From Phytophthora quininea (Eukaryota; Oomycota; Peronosporomycetes; Peronosporales; Peronosporaceae), in contig JAAVTG010000845.1 of assembly GCA_011947345.1 (NCBI GenBank), positions 1-64,000 of the forward strand: a stretch of DNA of 64,000 nucleotides. Direction: 5' to 3'. Positions 18,029 to 29,292 of this stretch are shown piece by piece. How positions within the stretch are numbered: the first letter of the stretch is position 1; each line of letters opens with the position of its first letter. The notes beneath the pieces are model-generated. The model searched no databases, was not told the DNA's origin, and saw nothing but the letters and a program-made list of their open reading frames with translations. Both the position numbers and the translations under genes were made by a program.

Positions 18029-21016
18029 CTAATGTGCTAGTGCTCGCTGTGTTTGTTCTACGCGTGCATGAAGGATTGACGCCTCCGTCTCCACATTTTT
18101 CCTCTTCTTCTGGCAACTTGGGCATGATGTAGCCCTGATTTTCTTGGGTGGAGGGTGAACTTCAATCGGTGGCATCGCTGCCTTTTGCTTGCGCTGCTTT
18201 TTCTCTTTCAGCCGGCACCGCAACGCGTTCAGTGTCATGTTACTAGAGGGATATTTTTGCCGAAACAGTCCGTAGATGTATGTCCACTTGTGCGGAGCTT
18301 GCGGAATTGAGTCTGCCATCGACTTGAAGAAGGCGAGGTCGTCACCTGCTATGCTGGTAGGTGGTGGAGATTGAAGCAGCTGCAAGTGAGGCAATTCGTT
18401 GTTAGATTGGTGGAGTGAACCAATGATCCGTCTGCTGTCGTTGGCGGTGGCTGCAGAAGTCGACTGCGGACTTGTAAATGTGAAGTCTGCTAAATCGGAA
18501 GCTGCTGGAGATGCTGCAAGTGTTGGATGGCCACCATGTGCAGAATCGGCTGATTGAGTCGCTGCCACGGCCGCTGAAAAAGGTTGTGGTGCTGCATACT
18601 GCGCAAGGGCGGCCGGACATACCTTTAATTTGATTTTCAACGCTGCACCTCGGTTGCTAGCTCGCTTCAACGCTCCCCATCTGCGCTCCAGATAGTCGTC
18701 TGTTTTGGGGTAGATCCCGTCACACGCACGACTTGCAAACGCGTATACACGCATGAAAACCTTCTTCCGGCTTGTAAACAACTTGGAGCTGCGCAGTGCT
18801 TCGAAGAGCTCAATTTGAAGTTCCTGCTCTTGCGCGCTGGACTCGGAGGTGGGTTTGTAAGTTTTGAACGCAAATAACGGGCGAGATTTGGCTGACGACT
18901 CCTCTTGCTTCTGTTTCCCTTTCGTGTCAGCAGAAAGTGACTGGAGCTTTGACGAAATGGTCGAATAACTGCGTCGCCGTAGTGTAAGACTCTTGTTCAC
19001 TCCGTTCAAGACTACGATATTGAACAATATCGTAGTCACCAGCGGACAGGTGGACCAGGAATCGCTCTCTCGTGCTTGTTCGTCCCTCACTTGCCGAAGC
19101 AGCTCGTACTCATGTAAGGAGAAGCCTACTGTCGACTCGTAGTCGAACTCTTCGAGTTGCAATAACCGGAGGAATGCTGACTTACTTAACCGCTGCCCAA
19201 TTTTGTTTGTGTTGTTTTTCAGCAACAGCTCACGAACGGTTTTCCTGTGTCGACGTGAAGCAGCGAGAGCTTCATCCAGCCGTTCTGGCTGAACGCGAGC
19301 AGTCTCAAACATTCGCATCCACGTGCTGAAGGAGAAGTCGAGAGAAGATGCTGAGCGATACGTAGGTTCTTTCAGCGGCTCGGATAAGACGTGGTGGACA
19401 AATGCGAGTTGGGGGATTCTGGTAGAACGCCTTGCGAAAGAATGGCCGCTTTTGCCAGCTCGACGAAGTCAATCTCCCCGAAGGAAGGATTGCGACCAAA
19501 CTTGGATCCAACTCGTAAGTTGTGGCGAACTATGAAGATGTCTAATATTCTCAAGCCCACGTCCACGGAAATCGTTCGGTTCAACAACTTCTTAAGAGCG
19601 GAGTGAAAGCCTTCAAGTTGGCTGGTAGCGACAATGCGTACAGGCTTTTGCGGCATTCTCGGTAGTCATTATCATGGACGTAAAGGTCGCCAACTCGGAT
19701 CTGCTTCGCGTTGCTATTCCAGCAACCACTCCAAGTAGCCTCTGTACACGAGAGGTCTGTGAGATCAACAGATTCGACAACTTGCTTAAACTCCTCCTCC
19801 ATTTCCTCGGGTGGACGCAGCTGACGATCAACCGTGTATAAGGCACTGCGCAGCTGCTTTTTAATCCATTTCTGTTTTGCTTGTGTCGACAGCTTCGACG
19901 AAATTCGTTCGATCAGGTGGAACGGGTCTTGCTTGATGCTGACAGCACTTCCAAATATGTTTGACACCATTCCTCGAACAGCGTTCGCGTTGTCGCTTAC
20001 GAGAAACAGCTCATTTGAGGGATCCGATGACAGTGTGGGAGATATCGTCTCCAGCAGCGCACTCGTCTCTTCATTGTTCTCCGAACGGGTCAGTCTTCTC
20101 CCCACAATTTGACCTATTTCGTTTTGAACTAACAGTAGCAATTTTGCATCTTGCAGACCTTCTCGCTGCCCACTACCAGTCCATACCTTTAGCCGCTTGC
20201 AGAACTTAACTGAGTGATCTATCCGGAGAACTTTCCTCACCTTCATCCGCTTCATCAATAATTCACACAGGGGACTATAAATTGAGGTCATCTCCATCCA
20301 AATCGACGTCAGCACCTTGCTATCCACAACTCCATTGGCACTGCAATACTGCTCCACTGACGGGGAGATGCAGCGCTATAGCTAGGATTGACAGTTTTTA
20401 ATCGTCGAATCCGCTCCGAAAAAATAGTATACAACTTGTAGTACCGCGAAGTTCGACGGCGGCTGACACTAGCGACAACACTTGCAAGTCCATTCGCGGA
20501 CATGATTCCGTAGTGTACCATGTCGAGCAGATCCTTAGAATAACCAGTCTTAACACCTAAAATGTAAGGGAAGTGAACAATTGTCTCCACGTTCGTTTGT
20601 AGGTACTCGTAGGTGACCGTCGAAAAACACGAACGACTTGCTCCAGTGCATTGATACTTCACGTACAGTAAGTCCTGCTTTCCATTAACATCCTCCACCA
20701 CGCGCTGAAGATACTCTTTCACTCTCGGTGTACAGAGACAGCTTTTCACAACACACGATGGCTTGCCGTTCTGATTCAGACACTCGGGGACCCTCACAAC
20801 CACTGGACGATCAAACAGGCCGCCTAAAGGACACAGTTCTTCCCAGTGGCGTCTGGCTTCTGGTAGGTCAACCGTGGGTGGGAACGCCTTCCTTGCGATC
20901 GCGTCTTGAATCGTCCGCTTCTTGGTTTCGCTATCCATCTTGGCTAGACCTTGCTGGCTTGTGAAGGGGAGAGAATTCGGACTCCAAAATTTTAGAGATC
21001 TGCTATTACCTGACAA
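18029..21016 (-). CDS. DDE-type DNA transposase, family unclear, split by three single-base losses
   Basis: Four minus-strand frames follow each other (21016-20309, 20357-19581, 19656-19372, about 19370-18029), each step equal to the loss of one base. Allowing for that, the total length is a multiple of three, giving about 996 residues. The N-terminal segment has a cysteine-bearing region (CVVKSCLCTPRVKEYL). The core has candidate catalytic acids: Asp in VLRIDHSVKF, Asp in LFLVSDNANAVRGM with IKQDPFHLIERI, and Glu in ATSQLEGFHSALKKLL. The C-terminal part has a SANT/Myb-like helix set, HKWTYIYGLFRQKYP with LRCRLKEKK, as expected for DNA binding. I could not find terminal inverted repeats by eye. 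Confident it is a transposase; not confident of the superfamily. Confidence 0.6.
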
Positions 21017-21036
21017 AATTGATCATAGCGGGGTGT

Positions 21037-21081
21037 CGGAACCAAAGGTTCCGATCGGAGATGTCGGGGCCTTTCGGCCCC
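21037..21081. repeat. two adjacent strong hairpins just upstream of the transposase gene
   Basis: CGGAACC-AAA-GGTTCCG (21037-21053) and GGGGCC-TTTC-GGCCCC (21066-21081). They may mark an element end or a regulatory structure. No T-run follows, so they are not obvious terminators. Confidence 0.5.
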
Positions 21082-21723
21082 AGCATCTCCAATAAACCGT
21101 GAATTGAATAATGCATTAAGCTGAGTCGGTCACTTGAAGTAGAACACTAGCGAGGAGAGCAGGCAGTGCTCCCAGGAAGTTGTGCCTTACGTGTATTTGG
21201 AAAAACCAAAAGTGAGGAAGAGCTTCGTGGCGCCAAAGTCCGTGGCGCTCAGGGAGGCTCTCCTTGCAATCCTACTAAACTACCTTAGTCTAACACTGCG
21301 CAACCAATCCTGCTCAGATGTCTTTGGTCCGGCGCGACCGCAAGCGTTGACTTGCAGCTTGGACGTACTGCCAATTCAACATAATGAAGGTCGCACAGAT
21401 TAATATTGTCACGACCTCAATTGGTGTCAAAGATACAACCTAGTGAGACCGTAGTTGCGGCAGCCTCACGTTTATGAATTACGACTATCTCGAGCTCTCT
21501 CCAGAAGCTGCCAATCGTGGCTTCAGAAGCGTGTTCATCTCCAAGTCTGGGTCTTGAACGGTTGAGTGCGAAATGAAAAATGAGCGCCATTTTTTCAGAT
21601 AGCTCCACCACCAAACCAAAACGCAAACAAGTTTAGCGAGAGGCATCACAGTTTTCTTGCGCGCCGCAGATTCTGTTTTTGACTTGATTTCACTATGTTC
21701 TGTCGATTTTCGATTGTAAAGTA

Positions 21724-21908
21724 CAGATGTGCACCGCGTTTTCGGCCCCGGTATGTTTCGATGGCCTCCAAAATTAAATGATTCTGTGCTACGATTTGCT
21801 CGCGTCGGCTATCCACTCCCCATGACAACTGTCGTGTGTTTTCATCAAGAACTGATCGATTCGGACACTTTATATGGTCCACCCCGCCGAAAACGCGGTG
21901 CACATCTG
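21724..21908. mobile_element. 185-bp MITE with 23-bp terminal inverted repeats and TA target duplication
   Basis: The left end starts CAGATGTGCACCGCG and the right end is its exact inverse over 23 bp. TA dinucleotides flank both ends (21722-21723 and 21909-21910). Size, structure and the TA duplication fit a non-autonomous Tc1/mariner-type element. The interior has no ORF of note. It ends only 48 bp before the start codon at 21957 and may therefore contribute promoter sequence to that gene. Confidence 0.85.
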
Positions 21909-21956
21909 TATTGTTTTTACTTTTATTTTTGGGAGCTTTGGGCCGCACATCAAAGC

Positions 21957-24661
21957 ATGGGCGGAGACGCGCGGCTGCACTCGACCGTGCGGCTCAACCA
22001 GTTCACGCTGCAGTTCGAGGACGGGGCGCTGGAGTCTGCGTACCAGGCGGGGCTGCACCCTCGAAAGAAGGCGCTATGGCTGCGCTCACTGCTGCCTGCC
22101 GCCGCCTCACAGCTGCTGTTCGCGCTGGGCGATGGGCTGGACCACCCCGTGGAGAACCTGCTGGTGACCTTACCTGCGAGGGTCCTGCTAGCTGTGGGTG
22201 GAGCTATTTGCTACAGAAAAGTTTTATGAAATCATTTGTTTAAATGGTGGGGAATTAATAAATTGTTTTAGATGCTGCAAGCCGCCATGTACCTGCTAGT
22301 GCGGTGGGTGAGTTGAATCTTTTTAAATCTTTTATTGAAGTCAAGTCGGATTTATTTATTTTGTTTTATGCTCTATGCACTGGCAGGACCTCGTGAGAGC
22401 CAAAGAGCAGACCATGTTGCTGGTATCCGTGGCCAGTGGCATCCCTACATTGCTGCTGTATGCGCTGCAGAGAGAAAGCCTCTGTCAATGGGTACTTCAT
22501 TATTTCTTGGCACAGCAACAAGCGAGATGTTCATGACTATTTTTTTGGTGTAGGACGCACTGTTCGTGACGTTCGGCTTGTCGTTCTACACCATCCCAAA
22601 GGTGACGCCGTTGGGCTACGTGTCGTCATTCTACGGCAGTTGGGCAACAGCTGTGGTCTATGCAGCACTCACTTTTGTAGTGCGTCCTCCTCTGCGGACA
22701 GCCGAGAGTGTGCTGGGTGTGGCCTTCTTGGTGCCGATGGTCTGGGTGTTCAACACCATCGCGTACTACTCAGAGTACAATTCACGAGAACGCTTTGCGT
22801 TGCGCAGACGGCTACGACGGGAAAGTATTACATTGGCTGTAGCCTGCACCTCACAGGCTGGTGAAACGTTGCTGCACGGCGGGGAGGACGATGGCTGGCT
22901 CTTGCTTCATGCGCTGTCACTGCGCGCCACAAATACCAATAGCACAGCGTCTTTCAGCGTCGCAGTGATGCTCTGGGCGGCATTCACACTTGGCAGCTGG
23001 ACTTCCTTTCCTGAGACTTTAAAGTTTGTCGACGAAGCGACTGGGTGGGCCTGGTTTAGCCATTGTGCCGGCGTGACAGCATTTCTCCTGGTCATGACGA
23101 AGCGGCTACGCTACTTGTTAGTGGTGCCCGTGGTCGGGTCGTTTGTGCTGTGGGTCATGTCGCTCGCAATGCCTGCGTCCTGGATTATTATCTCAGCTCA
23201 CAGTGTAGGATACGGTCTGTTGCTGGCATCCGTTGTTATCGCTATGGGGGTGTTTGGATGGTTTGTTTGCGCTTGGAGGGAGCTGGTCTCCTTCCTGACG
23301 CGGTCTTGCTTTCTTTATCCGCAGCTCCAGGCAGGAATGGAGAGGGAGTATCCGCTCTTGGTTCGAATCGTCTCCGAGTACTCGGCCGGTTTGGATCCTG
23401 AGATTCTCTCTGCGCGTGTTCCAGTAGCCACGGCCATCCAGACGCTCGAAACACAATCGACGAGTTCAGAGCCTCAGCAAGGAAAACCCGCTGGTAAGTT
23501 GGCAGTTAAAAAGTCTTCAACTGAAAAACAAACAGAGATCGCCAAGGCTACGACAAAATTAAAGGCATCGGCGTCTAACAAGACAACTCAGGTACAGGCT
23601 CTTGCTACTGATCACGATGCTGCTGCGACAAAACAATCAGCATCTCCTCGCAACGAGTTGTCGCCAACCCCGAACTCAAGAGAGATATCCGAGCACAAAA
23701 TGATGTCAGTGCTTCCTTCGTTTAAACCGGGTAAGTGCTTCTTCTGCTCCAAGAGTGATGCCGAGCATTTTGTCCCGGCTTGCGGCATGTGGGGAAATGG
23801 ACGCACTGGCGAATGAACCAGGAGCACGGTCTAAATGTCAATACGTCGACCGCGTCGCCATCGAAGAGTGCCGTGGCGATGTCGATGTGCACGTCTTACT
23901 ACGATCTTCAAAACGACAAGTTACATCTCGAACGTCAGCTCCAAAAGGCGACCCATAGAGCTGACGATCTAACCAAGCAGCTTGCAGCCTCCGAGGAGCG
24001 TGAGCAGAACTTTGCGTTCGAGAATGTCAAGTTGAAATCAGAGCTGCATGCGCTTGAGGAAAAGCACGCCGTTGCACTACGACAGTATGAAGCACATCTT
24101 CAGGCCAAAATTGAGGCTGTGCAGAAGGAGGCGAACCGCGCTGCACACGAACGAAAGATCGAAAGCAAGAAAGCTGAAGTTGGTCAAAGTGCAGCGCTGC
24201 AGAAACGACTTGACGCAAACGAACGCCTGATGGAGGAGGCCAATGCTCGCGCTCAAAGCGCTGAGGATGAAGTTGAATCGTTGCGTGGAAGTTTACTAAA
24301 AACACAAGATGAGAGGGACGCGTGGAAAACCAAAGCAGAAGAATTGAAAAGCCAGCACGTGATCATTGAGCAGCAACATCAACACCAGAGTCAATTGCGG
24401 GACAGGCTGTCTCCACTGTTTGGTCCTGCCGGCTTAAACTTTTCGTTCGCGTCCACAGCAAGTGGAGGTTCATCGCTGGATTCCTCACCGGTTGGAGAAC
24501 TTCATACGCTCCAGCCGGCGGGACGTCTTCCCTACGCCCAGTCGCTGGAGATCGAAGGCCTTCGCGAGTCTAGCAGGATCTCCCAAACGCATGTGGACTA
24601 CTCGAAACGTTGGCGTCTTCTGCAGAACGAGACATTCGACAAAGGCGATGCGGAGCCATGA
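21957..24661 (+). CDS. multi-pass membrane protein with C-terminal coiled coil, one frameshift
   Basis: Four exons: 21957-22193, 22272-22307, 22387-22491 and 22554-24661. All introns are GT-AG and all joins are in phase 0. The product is about 828 residues. Hydrophobic segments include SLLPAAASQLLFALG, MLLVSVASGIPTLLLYAL, FLVPMVWVFNTIAYY, AVMLWAAFTLGSW, LLVVPVVGSFVLWVMSL and LLASVVIAMGVFGWFVCAW, so eight or more passes are likely. After a Lys/Ser-rich linker comes a cysteine-rich CFFCSKSDAEHFVPAC and then a long coiled coil (LHLERQLQKATHRADDLTKQ onward). The frame breaks at about 23787, between the cysteine region and the coiled coil, by one lost base. No family recognised; a membrane tether or trafficking role is only a guess. 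Confidence 0.75.
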
Positions 24662-24808
24662 AAAAGCTGCTCGGCAAAGGCCAGTGCATGACGTGAGGAA
24701 GAATCCACCAGCAAAGTCGCCATGAAAAAGCGCAACAAATGAATTTACAAATTGATCGAGCTGACAGTTTATTTCCACGCACAGATACATGAACTTCCAC
24801 ATGTTGTC

Positions 24809-27800
24809 TTAAAAGAATCCGAGCGGTGGAGGCTCCACACTGCCCGTGCTATCCAACTCGCGGTAGTATTTCTTCAAGAGATCAGAGTAGCAGCGAAGCG
24901 AGTGAGCCACGTACACTTGGAGATGATGAGGAAATCTCACGGAGCTGGCAAGTCTGCGCAGTTCGTCTAAGGTCGCAAGTTCGTCGCCAGGAAGGTAGCG
25001 CAAGTAATATGGAGGTTCGCGGCGCAGCTCCTCATCTAACAACTCGACTTCGTGACAGGGCTTACCGCCTGGCAAGCCTTCATTCACGCTAGCAGTCGCA
25101 GCTGCGTTGGAGTCTTCCGTTGTCTGTCGGTTCAATTTCCGGAAGGCAAGTGCACGGCTTTGAGCGCAAAGCTGGTCGTTCTGGAACCTGCGATTCCCTT
25201 CTCGAGCATAGCGACGCTCTTGCGAGATGATGACGGACAAACAGGCATCAAAGGCTCTCCACAGAGCTTGTTCAGTTCGTAAAACGTTGAGATCTGCGGT
25301 TGTCAGGTTTGGGTTGCAAGGATGTTGACCGTCTTGGAACTTGCTTTCTTTGTCGCGGTGGCTGTAGACGCCATCGTTGTCGTCGTCGAAGTCGTCGTCG
25401 TGCACTCGACTGAGCTCGAGAGATGAGATGGCGCACCGTCCGATGAGCAAATGGTCAATTGGCGAGTCGAGCACAAAGCGGTTGGCACGGACGACACGAT
25501 ACACGAGCAGGTGGTGGTACTTGGTGCGCACATCGGCATTCCAATGTAGAAAGAACGTCATGTGTCGCTGCACTAGAGCACGCAGGACACTTTGCCGCAG
25601 TTCTCCTTCGAAGTAGTCCATGCGGTGGTACAAGAACAGCAACGTGCTCGCCAGAATTTCACAGTTTTCACTTGACAGCATAAAGCGCATTCCCGTCGCG
25701 AATGTCTGTCCTCGGAAGCCAGGAGGCAGTCGATACACCATCATACCGCTGCCGCGACGTTTGTCTGCACCTCCAATCTGCGTGAGCATGGCGGTGGCGC
25801 TGAACCACTCCTCGAAACGCGTCAAGCAGACTTCGACGCTACGTGCGTGCAATACGTTGGTGCATTCGTACATGGCGAGCACGCAGCTCTCTAGCAACTG
25901 GTTGTTGCGCAGGATCTGCACCACATTGTCCAGAACCGTACGGATCGCTCGAATGGAATCCAACTCAAAAGGGTCACGCTCCTCTTCATCACTTCTAGGC
26001 TCGATTTCGATCGAGGAAGACGGTAGCGGCCCAGACGTATCACGCACATACAGCCACTTGGCCCAGCAGGCCCCTTTCAGCAGCAAGAGCGACACTCGGA
26101 TGAGTAGCGTGTAGCCTGGCAGACAAGTCCAAACCACTTCGCCATCTATCGCCGTATTCGCTGCGTGGAGACACACGAACCCCATGAACTTGGAGAAGAA
26201 CTCGCCATCGTGACTCAACTTTTCCAACCAGCAGTTGCGAGTAGAGTCGTTCATGCGGAAAATGTCTGAGTCGGGGTAAGGACCGAGGTACGGCGAGTAA
26301 CGAGACCATCGAAACAGAGTTGGGTTGTGCGCGACGAACTCTTCTTCGTCGCTGCGCAGGGCAGTCGCAGCAACCTGGTGATCTTTTGGCCGATTCCACG
26401 AGGTATCGCTTGAATTTGGGCCGTCTTCACTCAGCACATAGCCATTGTAGTCCGTCCAGCGCAGCAGTGAGCCAGCGAAGGTGTTGCCATTCCAGGGTCG
26501 CGACGACGAAGGCCGTCTACCTGGCTTTTGGGAGGTTTTAGCTGCTGCTGCATCGCCTGGTTCTTCTTCTGTCGACAGCTCCTCGACGTGCGAATCGTGG
26601 GGATGCAAATTTGTCCACTTCTTCTCGCGATAGGCACAAAATATCTGCTCCAACATCGCGCCCTGCAGCACTGGCACGCGGAAGTAGCACACGGCGAACA
26701 CTCGCGCGTAAAACCTCGTCTCAACGAGCGAAATATATGGACGTCGCTTTTCCCGAGCTGCCTCGAGATTTTCAAGTGCGTACTTGAAAATGGCGATGAG
26801 CAGACATCGGTACAGATACAAGTCGCGCTCGCCGTCTGCGCTATCGTCGCTGTTGCTGAAATTGTTGTACGCGCCAGCGCTCTCGACGTCAGGATTGTTC
26901 CAATGGCCTTCGTCATTGAAATCGACGCCATCGTTGTTTGATGAGGTTGGGGAGTTGGCTAGCCAGCCCATGCCTGCAGCATTAGTGGATTTAGCGTGCG
27001 TCGAGCTGTTTGGAGCCCTTGGAGTGTTGATTCTCTTGGATGGATGCGGCTCCGGCTCAAGTGTATCACTTGGCAAGTGGAACTCGACTCTCTCCATAAT
27101 GATACCAATGAGCTGGAAGTACATGTTGCGGGTATCAGTTGGCAGCGTCGCCTTCTCGTCGTTGAGCTGTGCGATTAAAAACTTCCAACAAAGCAGCAGC
27201 CCACGACGACACTGGCGGAAAAGTTTGCGGCGGTGGCTCCAGTGATGAGATGCTGCAGGGAAACAACATGGCAACGTTAAGTATCTCGTCGGTATCCAAC
27301 TCGAAAGTCAAGAAGACTACAGCACGTACCGTTGCCTCCGCCACCGGCGTAGAATTTGCGGACTTGCTGCTGGTTCTCGCGCCCAGCCATTTGCTGCATC
27401 AACTCGAGTAGCGCGACAACGTTCCGTGTCCCGTTGGAATTGTTGGAGCGTGTTTGAGGAGTGACGTCCGTGACTTCGGCCACAAGTTTAGGCACCTTGG
27501 CTAGCAATGCAGCCCAGTCGACGGTGCCGTCCTTCATGTAGTTCTCGATCACCACGGTGGTGTTGCTGGCCGTCGTGGTCGTCAACGATCCGGACGTCTC
27601 GAGTCGCGCCTCCAATTCAGCAGTGCTGAGATTTCGAGACGTTGACGCGTGGAAGGCGACGGACGAAGAGGAGCCGTACGGTCCACTGACGAATTGCTGG
27701 TCGTTCGCATTGGGCAGCGAGGCTGCAGCCAGTTTGGCGGCCGAGGACGAGCTCGAGTGTTTGTTGCCCCCAGTGATTTAAAGAAGCGTTTGATCTTGTT

Positions 27801-27812
27801 GACCATCGCCAC
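24809..27812 (-). CDS. large DUF1765-like protein
   Basis: Exon 1 is 27330-27812 (MAMVNKIKRFF...) and exon 2 is 24809-27252, with a 77-nt GT-AG intron (27253-27329). One base is missing near 27783, after KIKRFF. With that base the length is a multiple of three, about 975 residues. Landmarks are FRQCRRGLLLCWKFLIAQL, QLIGIIMERVEF, LEQIFCAYREKKW, FSKFMGFVCLHAA and MTFFLHWNADVRTKYHHLLV. The last resembles the signature of DUF1765, a large eukaryotic family of unknown role; this is my recollection, not a search. There are no membrane segments or signal peptide. The N-terminal 70 residues are Ser/Ala-rich and probably disordered. It converges on the membrane-protein gene with 147 bp between stop codons. 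Confidence 0.7.
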
Positions 27813-28921
27813 CAGTCCACGAGTGCTCGATGGTCTATTCGGCTAATTAGCAAGTGGGGAGTCCTTCTTGGGGCTGTAGCGAGCACTGCCCTTATCGTTC
27901 CGGCGGCCTGGCGCACCATTGCCATAGACACCTTAGCAGGCTCGTCATTTCTACGGATTTTCTTCAGCTCAATCCAAGCAACGAACCGACTCCAGCACCG
28001 ACTCCATCGCGGCGTTTTCACTTTCATGCAGTTGCTTCTGCTGCAGCGACTTGTTCTGAACGCTACGCTGGACTATCGTGATTTTTCTCTCGTCGCAGCG
28101 GCATGCACAAGCACTAACGTAACCTGAAGCACGTTAGGTCCCAACGTGTTCGAAGCAACCGCCAACAAGGCGAGCGCGATGCGTCTAGCAGACGATGAAC
28201 TACTTTTTCATTCGCGCAAGCAACGCAGACTCCTATGGATACTGCTACGATGAACGCACTTCTCACTCTCGCAGCCGCTTTTGGAGCTTCCTATACAGAT
28301 AGAAAACACGAAATGAGCGGCGCTGTCTGCCTTGAACCCCTGGTGTCGTTTGCCATCAATGCTGCCGGTGGCCTCGAGTCGAGACGATGCACATGGCAAT
28401 TGTCGAGACTCTCGACTATTGCCATGTTCGTTCAGAGGCATCAACAAGCAGATCCCCCGCGCTGTTGAAAAACAACAACAATCGGCTGGTAATCATCCAA
28501 CTTGCTCCTGTACCAATATGCGGCACTCCAGCAGCAGAGCTTCTCCTTTCGAACACCTTGATGTGGTCCCGTACACCTGGTCCATCGATCAGCAGGTCGC
28601 AAAAGTATACTTGCGGCACCATCCATTTCCTGCGCGATACGTATTAACCCACGTTAGCGAAACACCCAGCCAACATGTAAAGATCACTCTCCATTTCAGC
28701 AGTCAGGTCGATCGTAACGTTGAACTTGGACGAGCGTGGAGTCCGTCACGGCTTTTACGTGTCTTGCAGCACACCGCTCTACCGGGTTATGCACCTCGGC
28801 GCAGGCCTTTTCAACGATCAGCAAAATGGGCCCCATACACATCGTTGTCGCCTTTGCCGTCTGTCGACTCCATTTCCCGTTTCGCCCCGTCGCCAGTAAG
28901 TCTCCACAAGCTGCAGAAGAA
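27813..28921. other. gene-poor stretch with one weak minus-strand coding trace
   Basis: No confident gene. On the minus strand between about 28860 and 28416, three frames read like pieces of one protein: MGPILLIVEKACAEVHNPVE, then FNVTIDLTAEMESDLYMLAG, then VPQVYFCDLLIDGPGVRDHI with FERRSSAAGVPHIGTGASWM. They would need one frame change and a very short intron to join. The rest shows nothing. Confidence 0.25.
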
Positions 28922-29191
28922 ATGACCGACAACAGGTCACAACCCAGCCGACGCGTGTTCGTGGTGGCGCTATTGGCCGTAGCCTCCATCGTTGCCGGTA
29001 GCATCGCTCTCTTCTCCCAAACAGAGCCCTCAACGGTCTCAGACGCCAAGTGGGATCGCTCCCTTAACGAGATCGGGCAGGACGAAAGCACGTCGCAGCG
29101 GTGGCTCCGAACCGACGACTTGCTGGACGCGATGGCTGAAGATGAAGAAGACACCGCTGTCGAGGACGAAGAAGACGCGTACGCCGAGTAG
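28922..29191 (+). CDS. small membrane-anchored or secreted protein with RWLR and acidic tail
   Basis: 89 codons from ATG 28922. A short basic N-terminus (MTDNRSQPSRR) precedes a hydrophobic segment, VFVVALLAVASIVAGSIALF. It then has a polar stretch with RWLR at residues 60-63, and a tail almost entirely Asp/Glu (EDEEDTAVEDEEDAYAE). The arrangement of hydrophobic leader, RxLR-like tetrapeptide and acidic run copies that of RxLR effectors. However, the basic N-terminus looks more like a type II signal anchor and there is no effector domain after the acidic run. An upstream in-frame extension begins only at non-ATG codons, so I chose this ATG. A small membrane protein is the safer reading. Confidence 0.5.
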   Translation: MTDNRSQPSRRVFVVALLAVASIVAGSIALFSQTEPSTVSDAKWDRSLNEIGQDESTSQRWLRTDDLLDAMAEDEEDTAVEDEEDAYAE

Positions 29192-29292
29192 ATCACACGC
29201 ATGTACTCAGGCCTGTAATATAAAGAACGCTGACCATGCCAATTGGGATGATAACGACACATTCTGTGATTTGCTTTACAAAAGTTTTCACC

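Noticed and set aside
21182..21403. Plus-strand ORF of 73 codons
   Set aside because: No domain, no introns, and no start context; it lies in repeat-derived sequence.
26528..27245. Plus-strand ORFs of 137-153 codons
   Set aside because: They are antisense to the DUF1765-like gene, whose frame and intron are consistent.
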